In this document: in pieces, positions 28,521-37,501 of the stretch
Numbering within the stretch: the stretch's first letter is position 1
How the letters are laid out: each line of letters opens with the position of its first letter
DNA from: CAZDYI01 sp964509765
GTDB taxonomy: Bacteria; Pseudomonadota; Gammaproteobacteria; Tethybacterales; Tethybacteraceae
Direction of reading: 5' to 3'
DNA: 64,000 nucleotides
Assembly: GCA_964509765.1 (NCBI GenBank)
Contig: CAZDYI010000011.1
Span: forward strand, 66,193 to 130,192
Translations under genes and position numbers: made by a program
Notes under the pieces: generated by a model
What the model saw: only the letters and a program-made list of their open reading frames with translations
What the model was told of the DNA's origin: nothing
The model's database searches: none

Positions 28521-29075
28521 GCCACGTCCCCGTCGCCGAGTCGAACACCAGTGTCTGCGTCATGCCGAGCTCGCCCTTGCGCGTCATCTCCGCGCACCCC
28601 TTCCCGCACGAGAACTCCTGCTCGTCGATGTCCACCATCCGGCCCGTGCGCTTGCCAGGACCCGGCAGCGGAATGTCGCACATGCAACGCTCCACCACCA
28701 CGTCCATCAGCCTCTCCACCTGCGAATACCTGTCCGACACACGCAACAACAACCTCTCCAGAGCCTGCCTGCTCGGCGGGCCCGAAGCCAGGAAGTCGTC
28801 CTCCAGCAACGACACGTCCCACACCCGCTCGCCCCCTATGTGCAACATGTGGATCACGGTCCTGAGCAGCTCCGCGTTGCTGTAGCCGCGGTTGCTCGAC
28901 GGTCTGCCCAGCAAGCGGTCGGCCTCCTCCATCAAGCCCAGATGCTCGATCACAATATGCAGCAGATAAACGCCGCCGTGGGCCGAATGTTCGCCCTTGC
29001 CCAGGACCAGCTTGAGGGGAGTATGGTATACTGACGCTACGGTTGCTCCTTCACCCATTGGGTGTTGGTTAGTTC
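28520..29075 (-). pseudogene. IS1380-like element, 5' fragment (copy B)
   Basis: The N-terminal part of the transposase is well preserved: YHTPLKLVLGKGEHSAHGG, NAELLRTVIHMLHIGGERVWD, EDDFLASGPPSRQALERLL, VDIDEQEF, and LVFDSATGTWLAG. It then stops abruptly at the HlyD junction. The leader TTCACCC-ATT-GGGTG with GGAGCAA is shared with the other two copies. The 3' half of the IS is absent, so this is a one-ended deletion product that removed the 5' end of the HlyD gene. Confidence 0.7.
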
Positions 29076-29089
29076 AGCGAGCAATTGTA

Positions 29090-29128
29090 ACACGGGCCTT
29101 GCCGTTACTGGCTTGGTCCGTGTTTTTT
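29090..29128 (+). terminator. Rho-independent terminator-like hairpin
   Basis: ACACGG...CCGTGT arms, with inner CC-GCC/GGC-GG pairs and a six-base loop, are followed directly by six T on the plus strand. No intact plus-strand gene precedes it. It may be a leftover of the locus before IS invasion or lie at an IS end. Confidence 0.45.
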
Positions 29129-29195
29129 AGTCCGGACCTGGGTTTCTAACGGTCATTTTGGGTGATAGCGTAATGGATATCCAAGGAGAGACAAT

Positions 29196-29975
29196 ATGAG
29201 ATCATTGATAGTGGCTAGGACCGTGGCCGATGAGATGACGTCGGAGAAGTTGCTGCGGAGGATTGGGAATAATGGGACGTTCACGGAATGCCCGCATTGC
29301 AGGAGTGCCGAGTTAACCTACTGCACAGTACGAACTATCGGTGAGAGGACTGTGGTCGGACATAGAGCGTGCGCAAGGGCAAAATGCTGTTCCAGAGCAC
29401 GGTGAGCTTATGCGCGTAAGTGATGATATTGCGGCTGTTCGAGCAACAGTCGTCTGCCTTGGCATGCGTGAAGGACCTGTGTCTGAATCGCAACACGGTC
29501 AACAGCTACTACAGGAAGTACCGCTAGGTAATTTGCCTGCGGGTCACTCCTAGGCTATCAGGGGGGGGGGGAGTCGGTGCTGACGAGAATGCTTCGGCGG
29601 ACGTCACAAGGGCAAGCACAGACGAAGCGCAGCCTGCAAGGTGCCCATAATCGGGGACATCGACTGCTGCGGAAAGGTCTCCGTCCAAGCAGTTCCAATA
29701 GTCGAGGCAGAGACCCTGCTCAGTCAGACCATATAGACCTGTAAGCGCTGTAGCCTGAACTTCTCCGACAAGTTCCGCTCCTGCAACTGTCTCGTCGCTC
29801 ACAGCTCCCGGCACAATCGCATTGACCACTCGAAAGAGCTCGTAATACAGCAAGGTCTAGATCAACGGCGTTGAGCGCTTCTTGAGCTATGCCAAGGAGC
29901 GACTGTAGAAGTTCCGCGAAGAGTCGACCGAGTACTTCCCGCTCTACCTCAATGAACTCGATGTTCAGTACAATT
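29196..29975 (+). pseudogene. IS1595-family (IS1016-like) transposase, decayed
   Basis: A zinc-ribbon start (FTECPHCRSAEL...) is followed, after a frameshift, by LILRLFEQQSSALACV and LNRNTVNSYYRKYR, the HTH block of IS1016-like transposases. Near 29820-29970, broken by stops, come HSKEL, INGVERFLSYAKERL and KFREESTEYFPLYLNELDVQYN, the catalytic-end block. A run of ten G interrupts the middle at about 29562. Several stops and shifts make it non-functional. Confidence 0.65.
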
Positions 29976-30064
29976 CAAAGGGCGATGGTTTCATGACGTT
30001 GGTGATTCCCAGCCTAGTGAAAAATCCGTTTTCGGACCCCCAATAGGCAATCATCTATTAATAT

Positions 30065-30982
30065 CTAGTTGTATATCATGACAAATAACATGGCAGACAG
30101 TAGCACCCAAAGCATAATCTGGTTGAGGGTGGTAAATCCCATTCCTTTTCTGGTCTGCAATCTGGGTGTAATAGAACAGAAAATTGCAGACAATCCGGGA
30201 ACTACCAATAATGTCAAAAATTCCTGAGCAAAAAAATGGCCTAGAACTGAAACTGCAAGCTGAAGCAAGCCGAATGCTATCCAATGCCACGTCTTTATCT
30301 TGCTGACAGTTGCTTCGGTGGTGTTCTTCATGGCTCCAACATCATTCTCATCAACCATTGCAACTGTCACGAACTTGAGTTTATCCTGCACTTTGACAAC
30401 AATTACGTGATCGCCAATTGCTAATCCTTCACTTGATCTTGCCTTCCAGTTCCGTTTTGGCTGTGGCAAAGAAATGCTCTCGCTGGGATCCAGCCTAATT
30501 CTGCCCTTGTCACCTTTCCATTTCCGAACGCGCCCTGTTCTGCCGACCAACTTCTCGGCAATTATTGAGTGCTGTAATTTAATCTGCGAGTATCCAAACA
30601 CGAATAATGAAGTGAATAACAGAATAAATGCAATTGAGGACAATATGGGCACATTTCGCAAGAACAAGTTTTCAAGGGTATCCTCGACTGCAATCTCAGC
30701 CAGAGGTATATCAGAGTAGTTGGCTTGGGCACCAAGACCCATGGTCAACCACCCCAATACAGAAACGTAGTGCGGTATGGGTCTGGCAAGCATAGCCTCA
30801 GTGGACACTAACACGAAACTCGTCAAGGTAAACATCATAGGAGCAACAGTGCCGACGGCAAACCCCAGAGCAATCTTCCAGCCGAAGATCAAGTAAAGGG
30901 TGAACAGCACCGCTCCGATGGAAGCCCAGGCTATCAGGCCTGCAACCTGTCTTTTTGCGTTTTGATTAATAATTGTTATCAA
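30065..30982 (-). CDS. Polytopic membrane protein with NfeD-like OB domain (module copy 1)
   Basis: 305 residues from TTG 30982, overlapping the stop of the small upstream gene (TTGA), so the pair is coupled. About four hydrophobic segments lie in residues 10-135. A soluble domain follows (KLVGRTGRVRKWKGDKGRIRLD, then GDHVIVVKVQDKLKFVTV) that resembles the OB-fold of NfeD proteins. Three more membrane segments end the protein. NfeD-type proteins act with SPFH or protease partners in membrane quality control; none is adjacent here, so the role is unknown. A paralogous, inverted copy of the pair is at 33097-34301. Confidence 0.6.
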   Translation of the reverse strand: MITIINQNAKRQVAGLIAWASIGAVLFTLYLIFGWKIALGFAVGTVAPMMFTLTSFVLVSTEAMLARPIPHYVSVLGWLTMGLGAQANYSDIPLAEIAVEDTLENLFLRNVPILSSIAFILLFTSLFVFGYSQIKLQHSIIAEKLVGRTGRVRKWKGDKGRIRLDPSESISLPQPKRNWKARSSEGLAIGDHVIVVKVQDKLKFVTVAMVDENDVGAMKNTTEATVSKIKTWHWIAFGLLQLAVSVLGHFFAQEFLTLLVVPGLSAIFCSITPRLQTRKGMGFTTLNQIMLWVLLSAMLFVMIYN

Positions 30983-31263
30983 GGGAGCACCTCATTGACC
31001 AAGTAAGGGAACGCCACTATGGCAACACTGATGCCAATCCAGAGTATTACCTGATGTACAGGCTCCAACTCATCCTTAAATATGGACACCGATGGCACCA
31101 GAAACCCTACGAACACTGCCGACATGCCTGGCAACAGCAATACCACCGAAAAGTCTTGGAGAGCCGTGGACTCGACGACAGCGCTCCCGACAAGCAGGAG
31201 CAGGCCGAACGCAACCCAGATGATGGACCAAGCCCACCAAGGGATGTCGTCAATTAATTTCAA
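30979..31263 (-). CDS. Small membrane protein, first gene of module (copy 1)
   Basis: 94 residues with two to three hydrophobic helices (WSIIWVAFGLLLLVG; VVLLLPGMSAVFVGFLVP; a C-terminal helix) and a conserved FKDELEPVHQVI motif between the last two. Start TTG 31263, matching the MKxxDxIPxW beginning of the paralogue. It is coupled to the next gene through a TTGA overlap. No family recognised. The conserved acidic-His motif between membrane helices may be functional (inference). Confidence 0.55.
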   Translation of the reverse strand: MKLIDDIPWWAWSIIWVAFGLLLLVGSAVVESTALQDFSVVLLLPGMSAVFVGFLVPSVSIFKDELEPVHQVILWIGISVAIVAFPYLVNEVLP

Positions 31264-31484
31264 AGCAGATGCCCAAGGTTAAATCCCGCTTGGATTTTAC
31301 CCCAATTGCCCGATTGAATTTTCACTCCTCAACGATGACATAGGTCAAGCTCATATATAGGCTACGTCTGTGTGGTACTCATGCAAACCATGCTGCCCAA
31401 AATGCCCGATTGAAAACCTGAGCTTCCACAACGAACACAGATCGAGCCAATTACGGCGCGATCCGCGTTATACTTGCAATGCAA

Positions 31485-32970
31485 ATCAAGATTCACCCAA
31501 CGGGTGAAAGGAGCAAGCGCGGAATAAACATGCTGCATCAAGCTCGAACCTGCCCTAGGTCAGGGCGGGAACTCATCCCTCGGAAGGATGTTATTGGTGC
31601 GCGAGATAGTCGCCCGGACTGGCATCATGTCAGCGTCGGACAGCATCCTCGGCGAGCCGGGGAGCGGCCGCGGCCAGAGCTACTCGGGCTACGTCGGGAC
31701 GTTCGTGCAGCTGTTCCTGAGCGGCGGCGACTGCCTGTCGGACGTGTCGTCGCTGGAGGGCGACCCCCTGGCGCAGGGCTTGCCGAGCAGGCAGTCGCTG
31801 TCGTCGTTCCTAGAGAGGAAGTAGTCTGTGGAGGAGTTTCCGAAGGTCGAGGTTCTGTTCGGCAAGGCGGTATCGCAGTGCCCGCGCGGCGTTCCGAAAA
31901 ATGAGGCCCGGGTGCTGGACATAGACGAGCAGCGGGTGGTTTGCGAGGTGCAGTGCAGCGAGCAGGACCACAAGGGCGAGCGTTCGCTGATGCATACGCT
32001 GGTGTTCGACTCGGGGACGGACACGGTTCTGGCGAGCCGCCTGTAACCGGGCTACTGTACGCAGGGGACGGGGCGCTCCGACGTTTTGGAGGCGGCCGCA
32101 GGCCGGCTTGGCAGACGGAAGGTGAAGATGGTGCGCGCGGACGCGGCGTACTACAACGCGGAGACGATCGGCTGGTGCCAGAAGCACGAGGCGGACTTCG
32201 TGATCATGCACAAACCGCGCCGGGGCCGGGTCGGGCCGCCTGCCGGGATCAGGGACGAGGACCTGGAGCTCGTTGAGACCAACGATGACGGGACCGCGTG
32301 GGTGTCGGTCAGGACGACGAGCACGCTGCGCGGGCGCGTCAAGCCCTTTTCCGTGGTCCACTACCTCAAGGTCGGCCCCGGCATCCAGAGCGAGATGCTC
32401 TACGGCCACTACGCGATCGCGACGAGCATGGACGGCATCGGCGCCCTTGAGCTGCGCGAGCTGTACAACCGCCGCGGCGACGACTGCGAGAACCGGATCA
32501 AGGATTACGGCTCGGACCTCGCGGGCAAGCGGATGTCCTCGTCGAAGCTCGGCCCCAACAGGGTCCTGGCGCACATGAAGGCGATCGCGCACAACCTGTT
32601 CATGCTCCTGCGCCGCCTGCTGTTCGGCGGCTGGCGGCCGCGCCTCAAGCAGTTCCGCCTCTGGGTGCAGCAGATCCCGTGCAGCCTCGTCAGGAGCAAC
32701 CGGAAGACTCTGCTGCGCATACACAACAACGCCAGGTTCCGCCAGCTTGTAAAGTGGAGCCGCAAGCTCGGCGACGCCTTCGCGCCCTGAGGCGCCCCCC
32801 CGCCGGAAGGCGGGCCATCCGAAATCATGGCTTGCCCGAAAAGGGTCCGGGGAACTCGTCAGCGCCTTGCCCATAAACCCACCTCAAACGCGGGTTTCGT
32901 GCTTGAGAGCGTGTTTTCGAGGGTTTTTTCTTGGCCGAGTCCGGGATTGAGGGCCAATAACCAGGGCAAA
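31485..32970 (+). mobile_element. IS1380-like element, nearly complete (copy C)
   Basis: Begins with the leader TTCACCC-AAC-GGGTGAA and AAGGAGCAA, and ends past a CTTGAGAGCGTG...GGCCAATAA region shared with copy A. The transposase frame from about 31588 to 32790 stays in one phase: ASDSILGEPGSGRG, VGTFVQLFLSGGDCL, VLDIDEQ, LVFDSGT, VRADAAYYNAETIGW (DDE region), YNRRGDDCENRIKDYGSDLAG and MKAIAHNLFMLLRR. It is cut by TAG (31822-31824) and TAA (32044-32046), and the N-terminal segment present in copy B is reduced. It separates the two inverted copies of the membrane module. Confidence 0.75.
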
Positions 32971-33096
32971 AAGGCGAAATCGCGCTCTGCCGGAGTCAAT
33001 CAGGCAAAGTGCCGTTTCCGGACTTGGCTCTTGATGGGGAAAACAGTGAAATTTCTAGGGCAATCAAGCATTTTGGGGTCATGTTATAATTTGCAG

Positions 33097-33387
33097 ATGA
33101 GGGAGATGAAAAAATTCGACGTCATCCCATCGTGGCTTTGGTCAACCATTTGGTTTTCCTTCGGGGCCGTTCTGTTGGCGGCATTCGCTTTCGTTCCGTG
33201 GCCCACGGAAAATGTCAGTGACTTCGGGCCAGTACTGCTGATTCCAGGCATCTCAGCAGTAGGTGTTGGGCTTGCAGTGCCCTTAATGTCTGTGTTCGAT
33301 GATGAACTCGAACCCATACACCAGATAGTGACCTGGTTAGGACTATGCATGGTTATGTCTCTTACTCACCTAGATGTATTTCCGTGA
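33097..33387 (+). CDS. Small membrane protein, first gene of module (copy 2)
   Basis: 96 residues from ATG 33097, or 93 from ATG 33106, which aligns with the copy-1 start and has GAGGGAG before it. TATAAT (33085-33090) lies exactly six bases before ATG 33097. The same features as copy 1 are present: WSTIWFSFGAVLLA, VLLIPGISAVGVGLAVP, and FDDELEPIHQIV. The stop overlaps the next gene's GTG (GTGA). Function unknown; intact. Confidence 0.55.
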   Translation: MREMKKFDVIPSWLWSTIWFSFGAVLLAAFAFVPWPTENVSDFGPVLLIPGISAVGVGLAVPLMSVFDDELEPIHQIVTWLGLCMVMSLTHLDVFP

Positions 33388-34301
33388 ACTTCAACAGCAA
33401 ACAATACAGGAAAAGCGAGGTCCCGGGGCTGACTGCTTGGGTAATCGTTGGAACGTTTCTGTTCGCCCTCTACCTTATTACAGACTCGAATATAGCCTTG
33501 GGTTTCTCCGCCGGCTGTTCGTTCCCCATAATATCGCACACTTTGGCGTGCGTATTCAAGTCAGCAAAAATTAAGGGGTACAGACCCCTCCCGCACCATG
33601 TTGCTGTATTGGGGTGGATACTAGCAGGCCTTGTTTCTCAAGTCTTTGCCCCTGAATACCCTAATGCCGAAATTGCAGCCGAGGATACCTGGGTAAATAA
33701 GTTTTATCGTCACTTGACTGAAATGATTATTGTGACATCATCACTATTCTTCATCACATTTATTCGGGAAATGATCTTAATGGATAAGTCTCGACGGAAA
33801 CTCATTGCTGAGAATCTACATGGCAGAACCGGATACGTTATAAAGTGCAAAGGTAACGAGGGCAGACTTAAGTTGGAAGCTGGCGGCAGCATTGCTTTGC
33901 CCCAACCCAAACGGAACTGGAAAGCGGTCTCTGAAGATAGCCTGAAGCCAGGAGCCCGAGTCAAGATTGTCAACGTGCACGAAAAACTGAAGTATGTAAC
34001 CGTTGCGATGATTTCCGACAGCGTATCAGCAACTACGGATGAAGCCATTGACGCTCCGGTCAGCAAGTTTAAGACATGGCACTGGGCAACATTCGGAACT
34101 CTCCTTCTGGCGCTGTCCTTGCTCGGACATGTTGCAGAATTAGAGATATTGTGATATATATTTGTGCCTGGCTTGTGTGCCGTACTTTGTTCTGTTCTGC
34201 CTCGAGTTCCGACTGAAAATGGCATGGGAATATCCATTCAGTATCAAATCTTGTTGTGGATTTTTTTCACTGCATGTTTTAGCTTCATTATTTACATTTA
34301 G
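33384..34301 (+). pseudogene. NfeD-like membrane protein (module copy 2), nonsense-interrupted
   Basis: From GTG 33384 the frame parallels copy 1: SEVPGLTAWVIVGTFLFALY, PLPHHVAVLGWILAGL, NLHGRTGYVIKCKGNEGRLKL, LPQPKRNWKA, KLKYVTVAM and KFKTWHWATFG. A TGA at 34152-34154 stops it after ELEIL. Beyond it the same frame continues with VPGLCAVLCSVLPRVP and a last membrane helix to TAG 34299-34301, matching the end of copy 1. The protein would lose its last two helices, so it is probably inactivated or shortened. Confidence 0.65.
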
Positions 34302-34328
34302 GTGAGAAAGTAACGACCCAATAAGCTT

Positions 34329-34570
34329 GGAAACCTCAATTAATCCAACACTTCTGACTCTCCAGCCGAATACTCGCCTTCGAGGGAGTCGAAATCCCTC
34401 TCTGACAGGCCGTTGCAGGCCTTGAAACCTGTTTTGCGGACCTTTCGGGCCTTTATTTCCGGGGGGTCGGCCCCACCCCACCACCACCACTCACCCGAGA
34501 CACCCTAGGCGGCCGAGTTATCCGGTCGTTCTTGCGCGAGATGGAGGGCCGCTTGCACCATCTTTGGAGC
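34329..34570 (-). mobile_element. IS5-like element, 3' remnant (copy 4)
   Basis: The right end GGAAACCTCAATTAATCC and the adjoining GCCGTTGCAGGCCTTGAAACC region match the other three copies. A short tail of the transposase C-terminus (in reverse, about 34500-34560) remains. Everything else is deleted up to the TlpA-like gene, marking the boundary between accessory island and core genome. Confidence 0.7.
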
Positions 34571-34608
34571 TCCAACAGTCAATCACGAATAGAAATACAT
34601 TCGATACT

Positions 34609-35154
34609 TCATGCAGGACACGGGACGTGGTCCGGAGCAAGCGCAAGGAACTCCGCGATTTCGCCGACATCTGCGAAGACTCCGACCTTGGTCTCGACCG
34701 GAACGGCACTTCTGTCAAGCACGACGCTGTACGGCATGAGCATGTCGCCGTTGCCGAACTCCTCTAGGATCTTTGAGCCGCCGTCCAGTCCGGCGAAGAC
34801 GTTTTCCATCTTCAGGTCCAGCTCCTCGATGAGCTCCACCGCAGGCTGGCGGGAGTCGACGACGATCCCGTACACCCTGTCCGGGCACTGCGCCGCGTAC
34901 TCGCTGAGGATGGGCAGCTCGTGCCTGCACGGCGGACACCAGGTCGCCCAGAAGTTGACCAGGAACGGGCGCTCGCCGAGCGGCAGCGAAGCGGGATTGC
35001 CTTCGGCGTCGGTGAGATCGATCCCGGCGGGAATCTCCAGGGCCGAGGGTTCGCCTTCCGCGGCGTCAGCCGTGGGCTCGTAAAGGTAGATGCCTGCGAG
35101 GACCCCGGCCGCGACCGCGGCAACGGCGACGGCCTCGATCCAGGTCGGCCTCAA
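34609..35154 (-). CDS. TlpA/ResA-type thioredoxin-like protein
   Basis: 181 residues from TTG 35154, one base after the hppA stop, so cotranscribed. A membrane helix (IEAVAVAAVAAGVLAGIYLY) anchors a periplasmic thioredoxin fold with FLVNFWATWCPPCRHELP; the CPPC pair is the redox centre. The later VYGIVVDSR, MPYSVVLDR and VGVF blocks complete the fold. Proteins of this type reduce periplasmic disulfides, for example in cytochrome c or copper-centre maturation. The end of the gene is bordered by an IS5-like remnant. Confidence 0.85.
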   Translation of the reverse strand: MRPTWIEAVAVAAVAAGVLAGIYLYEPTADAAEGEPSALEIPAGIDLTDAEGNPASLPLGERPFLVNFWATWCPPCRHELPILSEYAAQCPDRVYGIVVDSRQPAVELIEELDLKMENVFAGLDGGSKILEEFGNGDMLMPYSVVLDRSAVPVETKVGVFADVGEIAEFLALAPDHVPCPA

Positions 35155-35155
35155 C

Positions 35156-37303
35156 TCAAACCAGCAGCGGGATGATCAGCAGCGCGACGATGTTGATGAT
35201 CTTGATCAGCGGGTTGACCGCGGGGCCGGCCGTGTCCTTGTACGGGTCGCCGACCGTGTCTCCCGTGATCGCCGCCTGGTGCGCCTCGGAGTTCTTGCCC
35301 CCGAACGCGCCGTCCTCGATGAGCTTCTTGGCGTTGTCCCAGGCGCCGCCGCCGGCGGTCATCGAGATCGCGACGAAGATCCCGGTGATAATCGTTCCGA
35401 TCAAAAGCCCGCCGAGCGCCTGCTTGCCGAGCACGACCCCGACGATCACCGGAACAACAACGGGAATCAGCGACGGGACGATCATCTCCTTTATCGAGGC
35501 CTTGGTCAGCAGCTGCACGCACTGCGAGTAGTCGGGCTTCGCCTTGCCCTCCATGATCCCCTTGATCTCGTCGAACTGCCGCTTGACCTCGTTGACAACG
35601 GACCCCGCGGCGCGTCCGACGGCGTTCATCGCGAGCGCCGCGAACAGGTAGGGAACCAGGCCGCCGATGAACAGCCCGACGAGCACGAGCGGCGAGGACA
35701 GCTCGAACGTCACGGCCTCGCCGGTCTCGGCCCGCAGCGTGTTCGTGTAGTCCGCGAACAGCACAAGCGCGGCCAGGCCCGCAGAGCCGATCGCGTAACC
35801 CTTGGTCACCGCCTTGGTCGTGTTCCCGACCGCGTCGAGCGGGTCGGTGACCTTGTCCCGGACCTCCTTGTCGAGGTCGGCCATCTCGGATATCCCGCCG
35901 GCGTTGTCGGTGATCGGGCCGAAGGCGTCGAGGGCGACGACCACGCCGGCCATCGAGAGCATGGAGGTCGCTGCGATAGCGATCCCGTAGACGTCGCCGA
36001 TCCAGTACGCGACCAGGATGGACGCGCAGACGGCGAGGACCGGGCCCGCGCAGGCGTGCATCGACACCGCAAGGCCCTGGATGATGTTGGTCGCGTGGCC
36101 CGTGGTCGAGGCCTCGGCGATCGACTTGACCGGCTTGAACGCGGTGTCTGTGTAATAGTGGGTGAACACCACCATCGCCCCTGTCAGCAGGAGCCCGACC
36201 GCGGACGAGACGATCATCGGGATGATCTCGAGCTCGGAGACCGGCCCGAACAGGAAGGCGAGCAGGACGAACAGGCCGAACGCCGACAGGCCCGCGATGA
36301 TCATCGCCCGGTAGAGGATGTTCATGATAGGGCTGCCCGAGTTGAACCGCGAAAGCAGCCCGTCGATCACGTCGACGATCGGGAGGAAGACGATCATCCA
36401 GTGCGGGTTGCGCGCGTCGGGGCCCTTCTTGCGCTCGCGCACGAACAGGCACCCGAATATCGACGCGACTATCGACGCCGCGCCGAGCGCCATCGGGAAC
36501 AGGACCGCGCCGGCGTCGCCCTGGTAGATGAGGGTCCCGGCGAATATCGTCGCGATCATGGTCACCGCGTAGGTCTCGAACAGGTCCGCGGCCATGCCGG
36601 CGCAGTCGCCGACGTTGTCGCCGACGTTGTCGGCGATCACCGCGGGGTTGCGCGGGTCGTCCTCGGGGATGCCGAGGTCCAGCTTGCCGGAGAGGTCGGC
36701 GCCGACGTCGGCGCCCTTGGTGAAGATCCCCCCTCCGAGCCTCGCGAAGATCGAGATCAGCGAGCCGCCGAAGCCCAGCCCGATGAGCGGGTGGACCAGG
36801 TGGTTCCAGTCGATCGACTCGGCGTCGCCGCCTGACTGCCAGTAGTAGAGGACGGTCAGGTAGCCGGCCACGCCCAGAAGCCCGAGTCCGACCACCAGCA
36901 TCCCGGTGATCGCCCCGCCCCGGAAGGCGACGTCAAGGGCCGGCTGCAGGCCGGACTTGGCGGCCTCGGCGGTGCGCACGTTCGCCCTGACCGAGACGTT
37001 CATCCCTATGTATCCCGCAGCGGCCGAGCTTACTGCCCCGATCGCGAAGCCGACCGCGACCAGGAAGTCGTACATCGCGAGCAGCACGGTGATCACTGCG
37101 CCGACGACGGCGACCCACTTGTACTGCTCGTTGAGGAAGGCCTGCGCGCCCTCCTTGACGCTCGCGGCGATCGAGCGCATGCGCTCGTCGCCCTCGGGCA
37201 GGCCCATGATCCAGCCGTAGCTGATGAATCCGTAGACTATCGCCGCCGCCGCGCAGGCAAGGACCAGCAGCAGCACCAGCAGCACAATGACGGAAAACTC
37301 CAT
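35156..37303 (-). CDS. hppA: Membrane-bound proton-translocating pyrophosphatase
   Basis: 715 residues, the usual length, nearly all membrane-spanning (about 16 helices). The substrate motif GGGIFTKGADVGADLSGK and the DNVGDNVGDCAGMAADLFE loop bind Mg-pyrophosphate. The GNTTKA motif carries Lys where K+-dependent enzymes have Ala (GNTTAA), so this is expected to be the K+-independent, H+-pumping class (established family rule). It hydrolyses pyrophosphate and pumps protons across the inner membrane. Start ATG 37303; the first gene of an operon with the TlpA-like gene, divergent from the SCO1 gene. Confidence 0.95.
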   Translation of the reverse strand: MEFSVIVLLVLLLVLACAAAAIVYGFISYGWIMGLPEGDERMRSIAASVKEGAQAFLNEQYKWVAVVGAVITVLLAMYDFLVAVGFAIGAVSSAAAGYIGMNVSVRANVRTAEAAKSGLQPALDVAFRGGAITGMLVVGLGLLGVAGYLTVLYYWQSGGDAESIDWNHLVHPLIGLGFGGSLISIFARLGGGIFTKGADVGADLSGKLDLGIPEDDPRNPAVIADNVGDNVGDCAGMAADLFETYAVTMIATIFAGTLIYQGDAGAVLFPMALGAASIVASIFGCLFVRERKKGPDARNPHWMIVFLPIVDVIDGLLSRFNSGSPIMNILYRAMIIAGLSAFGLFVLLAFLFGPVSELEIIPMIVSSAVGLLLTGAMVVFTHYYTDTAFKPVKSIAEASTTGHATNIIQGLAVSMHACAGPVLAVCASILVAYWIGDVYGIAIAATSMLSMAGVVVALDAFGPITDNAGGISEMADLDKEVRDKVTDPLDAVGNTTKAVTKGYAIGSAGLAALVLFADYTNTLRAETGEAVTFELSSPLVLVGLFIGGLVPYLFAALAMNAVGRAAGSVVNEVKRQFDEIKGIMEGKAKPDYSQCVQLLTKASIKEMIVPSLIPVVVPVIVGVVLGKQALGGLLIGTIITGIFVAISMTAGGGAWDNAKKLIEDGAFGGKNSEAHQAAITGDTVGDPYKDTAGPAVNPLIKIINIVALLIIPLLV

Positions 37304-37481
37304 GGCAAATCTCTCGAGGGGGCGCCCCGCGACAGCGGCGGAACGCGGTTCAGGTCAGGAATTATATGCCTTTCCCGGCAAATTGATGCACCGCAACATG
37401 GCTCCCCGCCGCCCCGCCCGCGGCGCCGAAACGCCCGAAAATGCCTTGCGGACACTGGATTCCCCGCGCGGGGGGCGGATT

Positions 37482-37500
37482 CCTGAATGTATAATTCAGG
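37482..37500. promoter_or_regulatory. Palindrome overlapping the -10 box of the SCO1 gene
   Basis: CCTGAAT-GTATA-ATTCAGG is a perfect 7-bp inverted repeat with a 5-bp centre. It contains TATAAT (37490-37495), exactly six bases before ATG 37502. A symmetric site over a -10 box is a plausible repressor operator; the regulator is unknown. Confidence 0.45.
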
Positions 37501-37501
37501 C

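Noticed and set aside
29555..29575. Poly-G run as a phase-variable tract
   Set aside because: It lies within a dead IS1595-like transposase and not in a functional frame or promoter.
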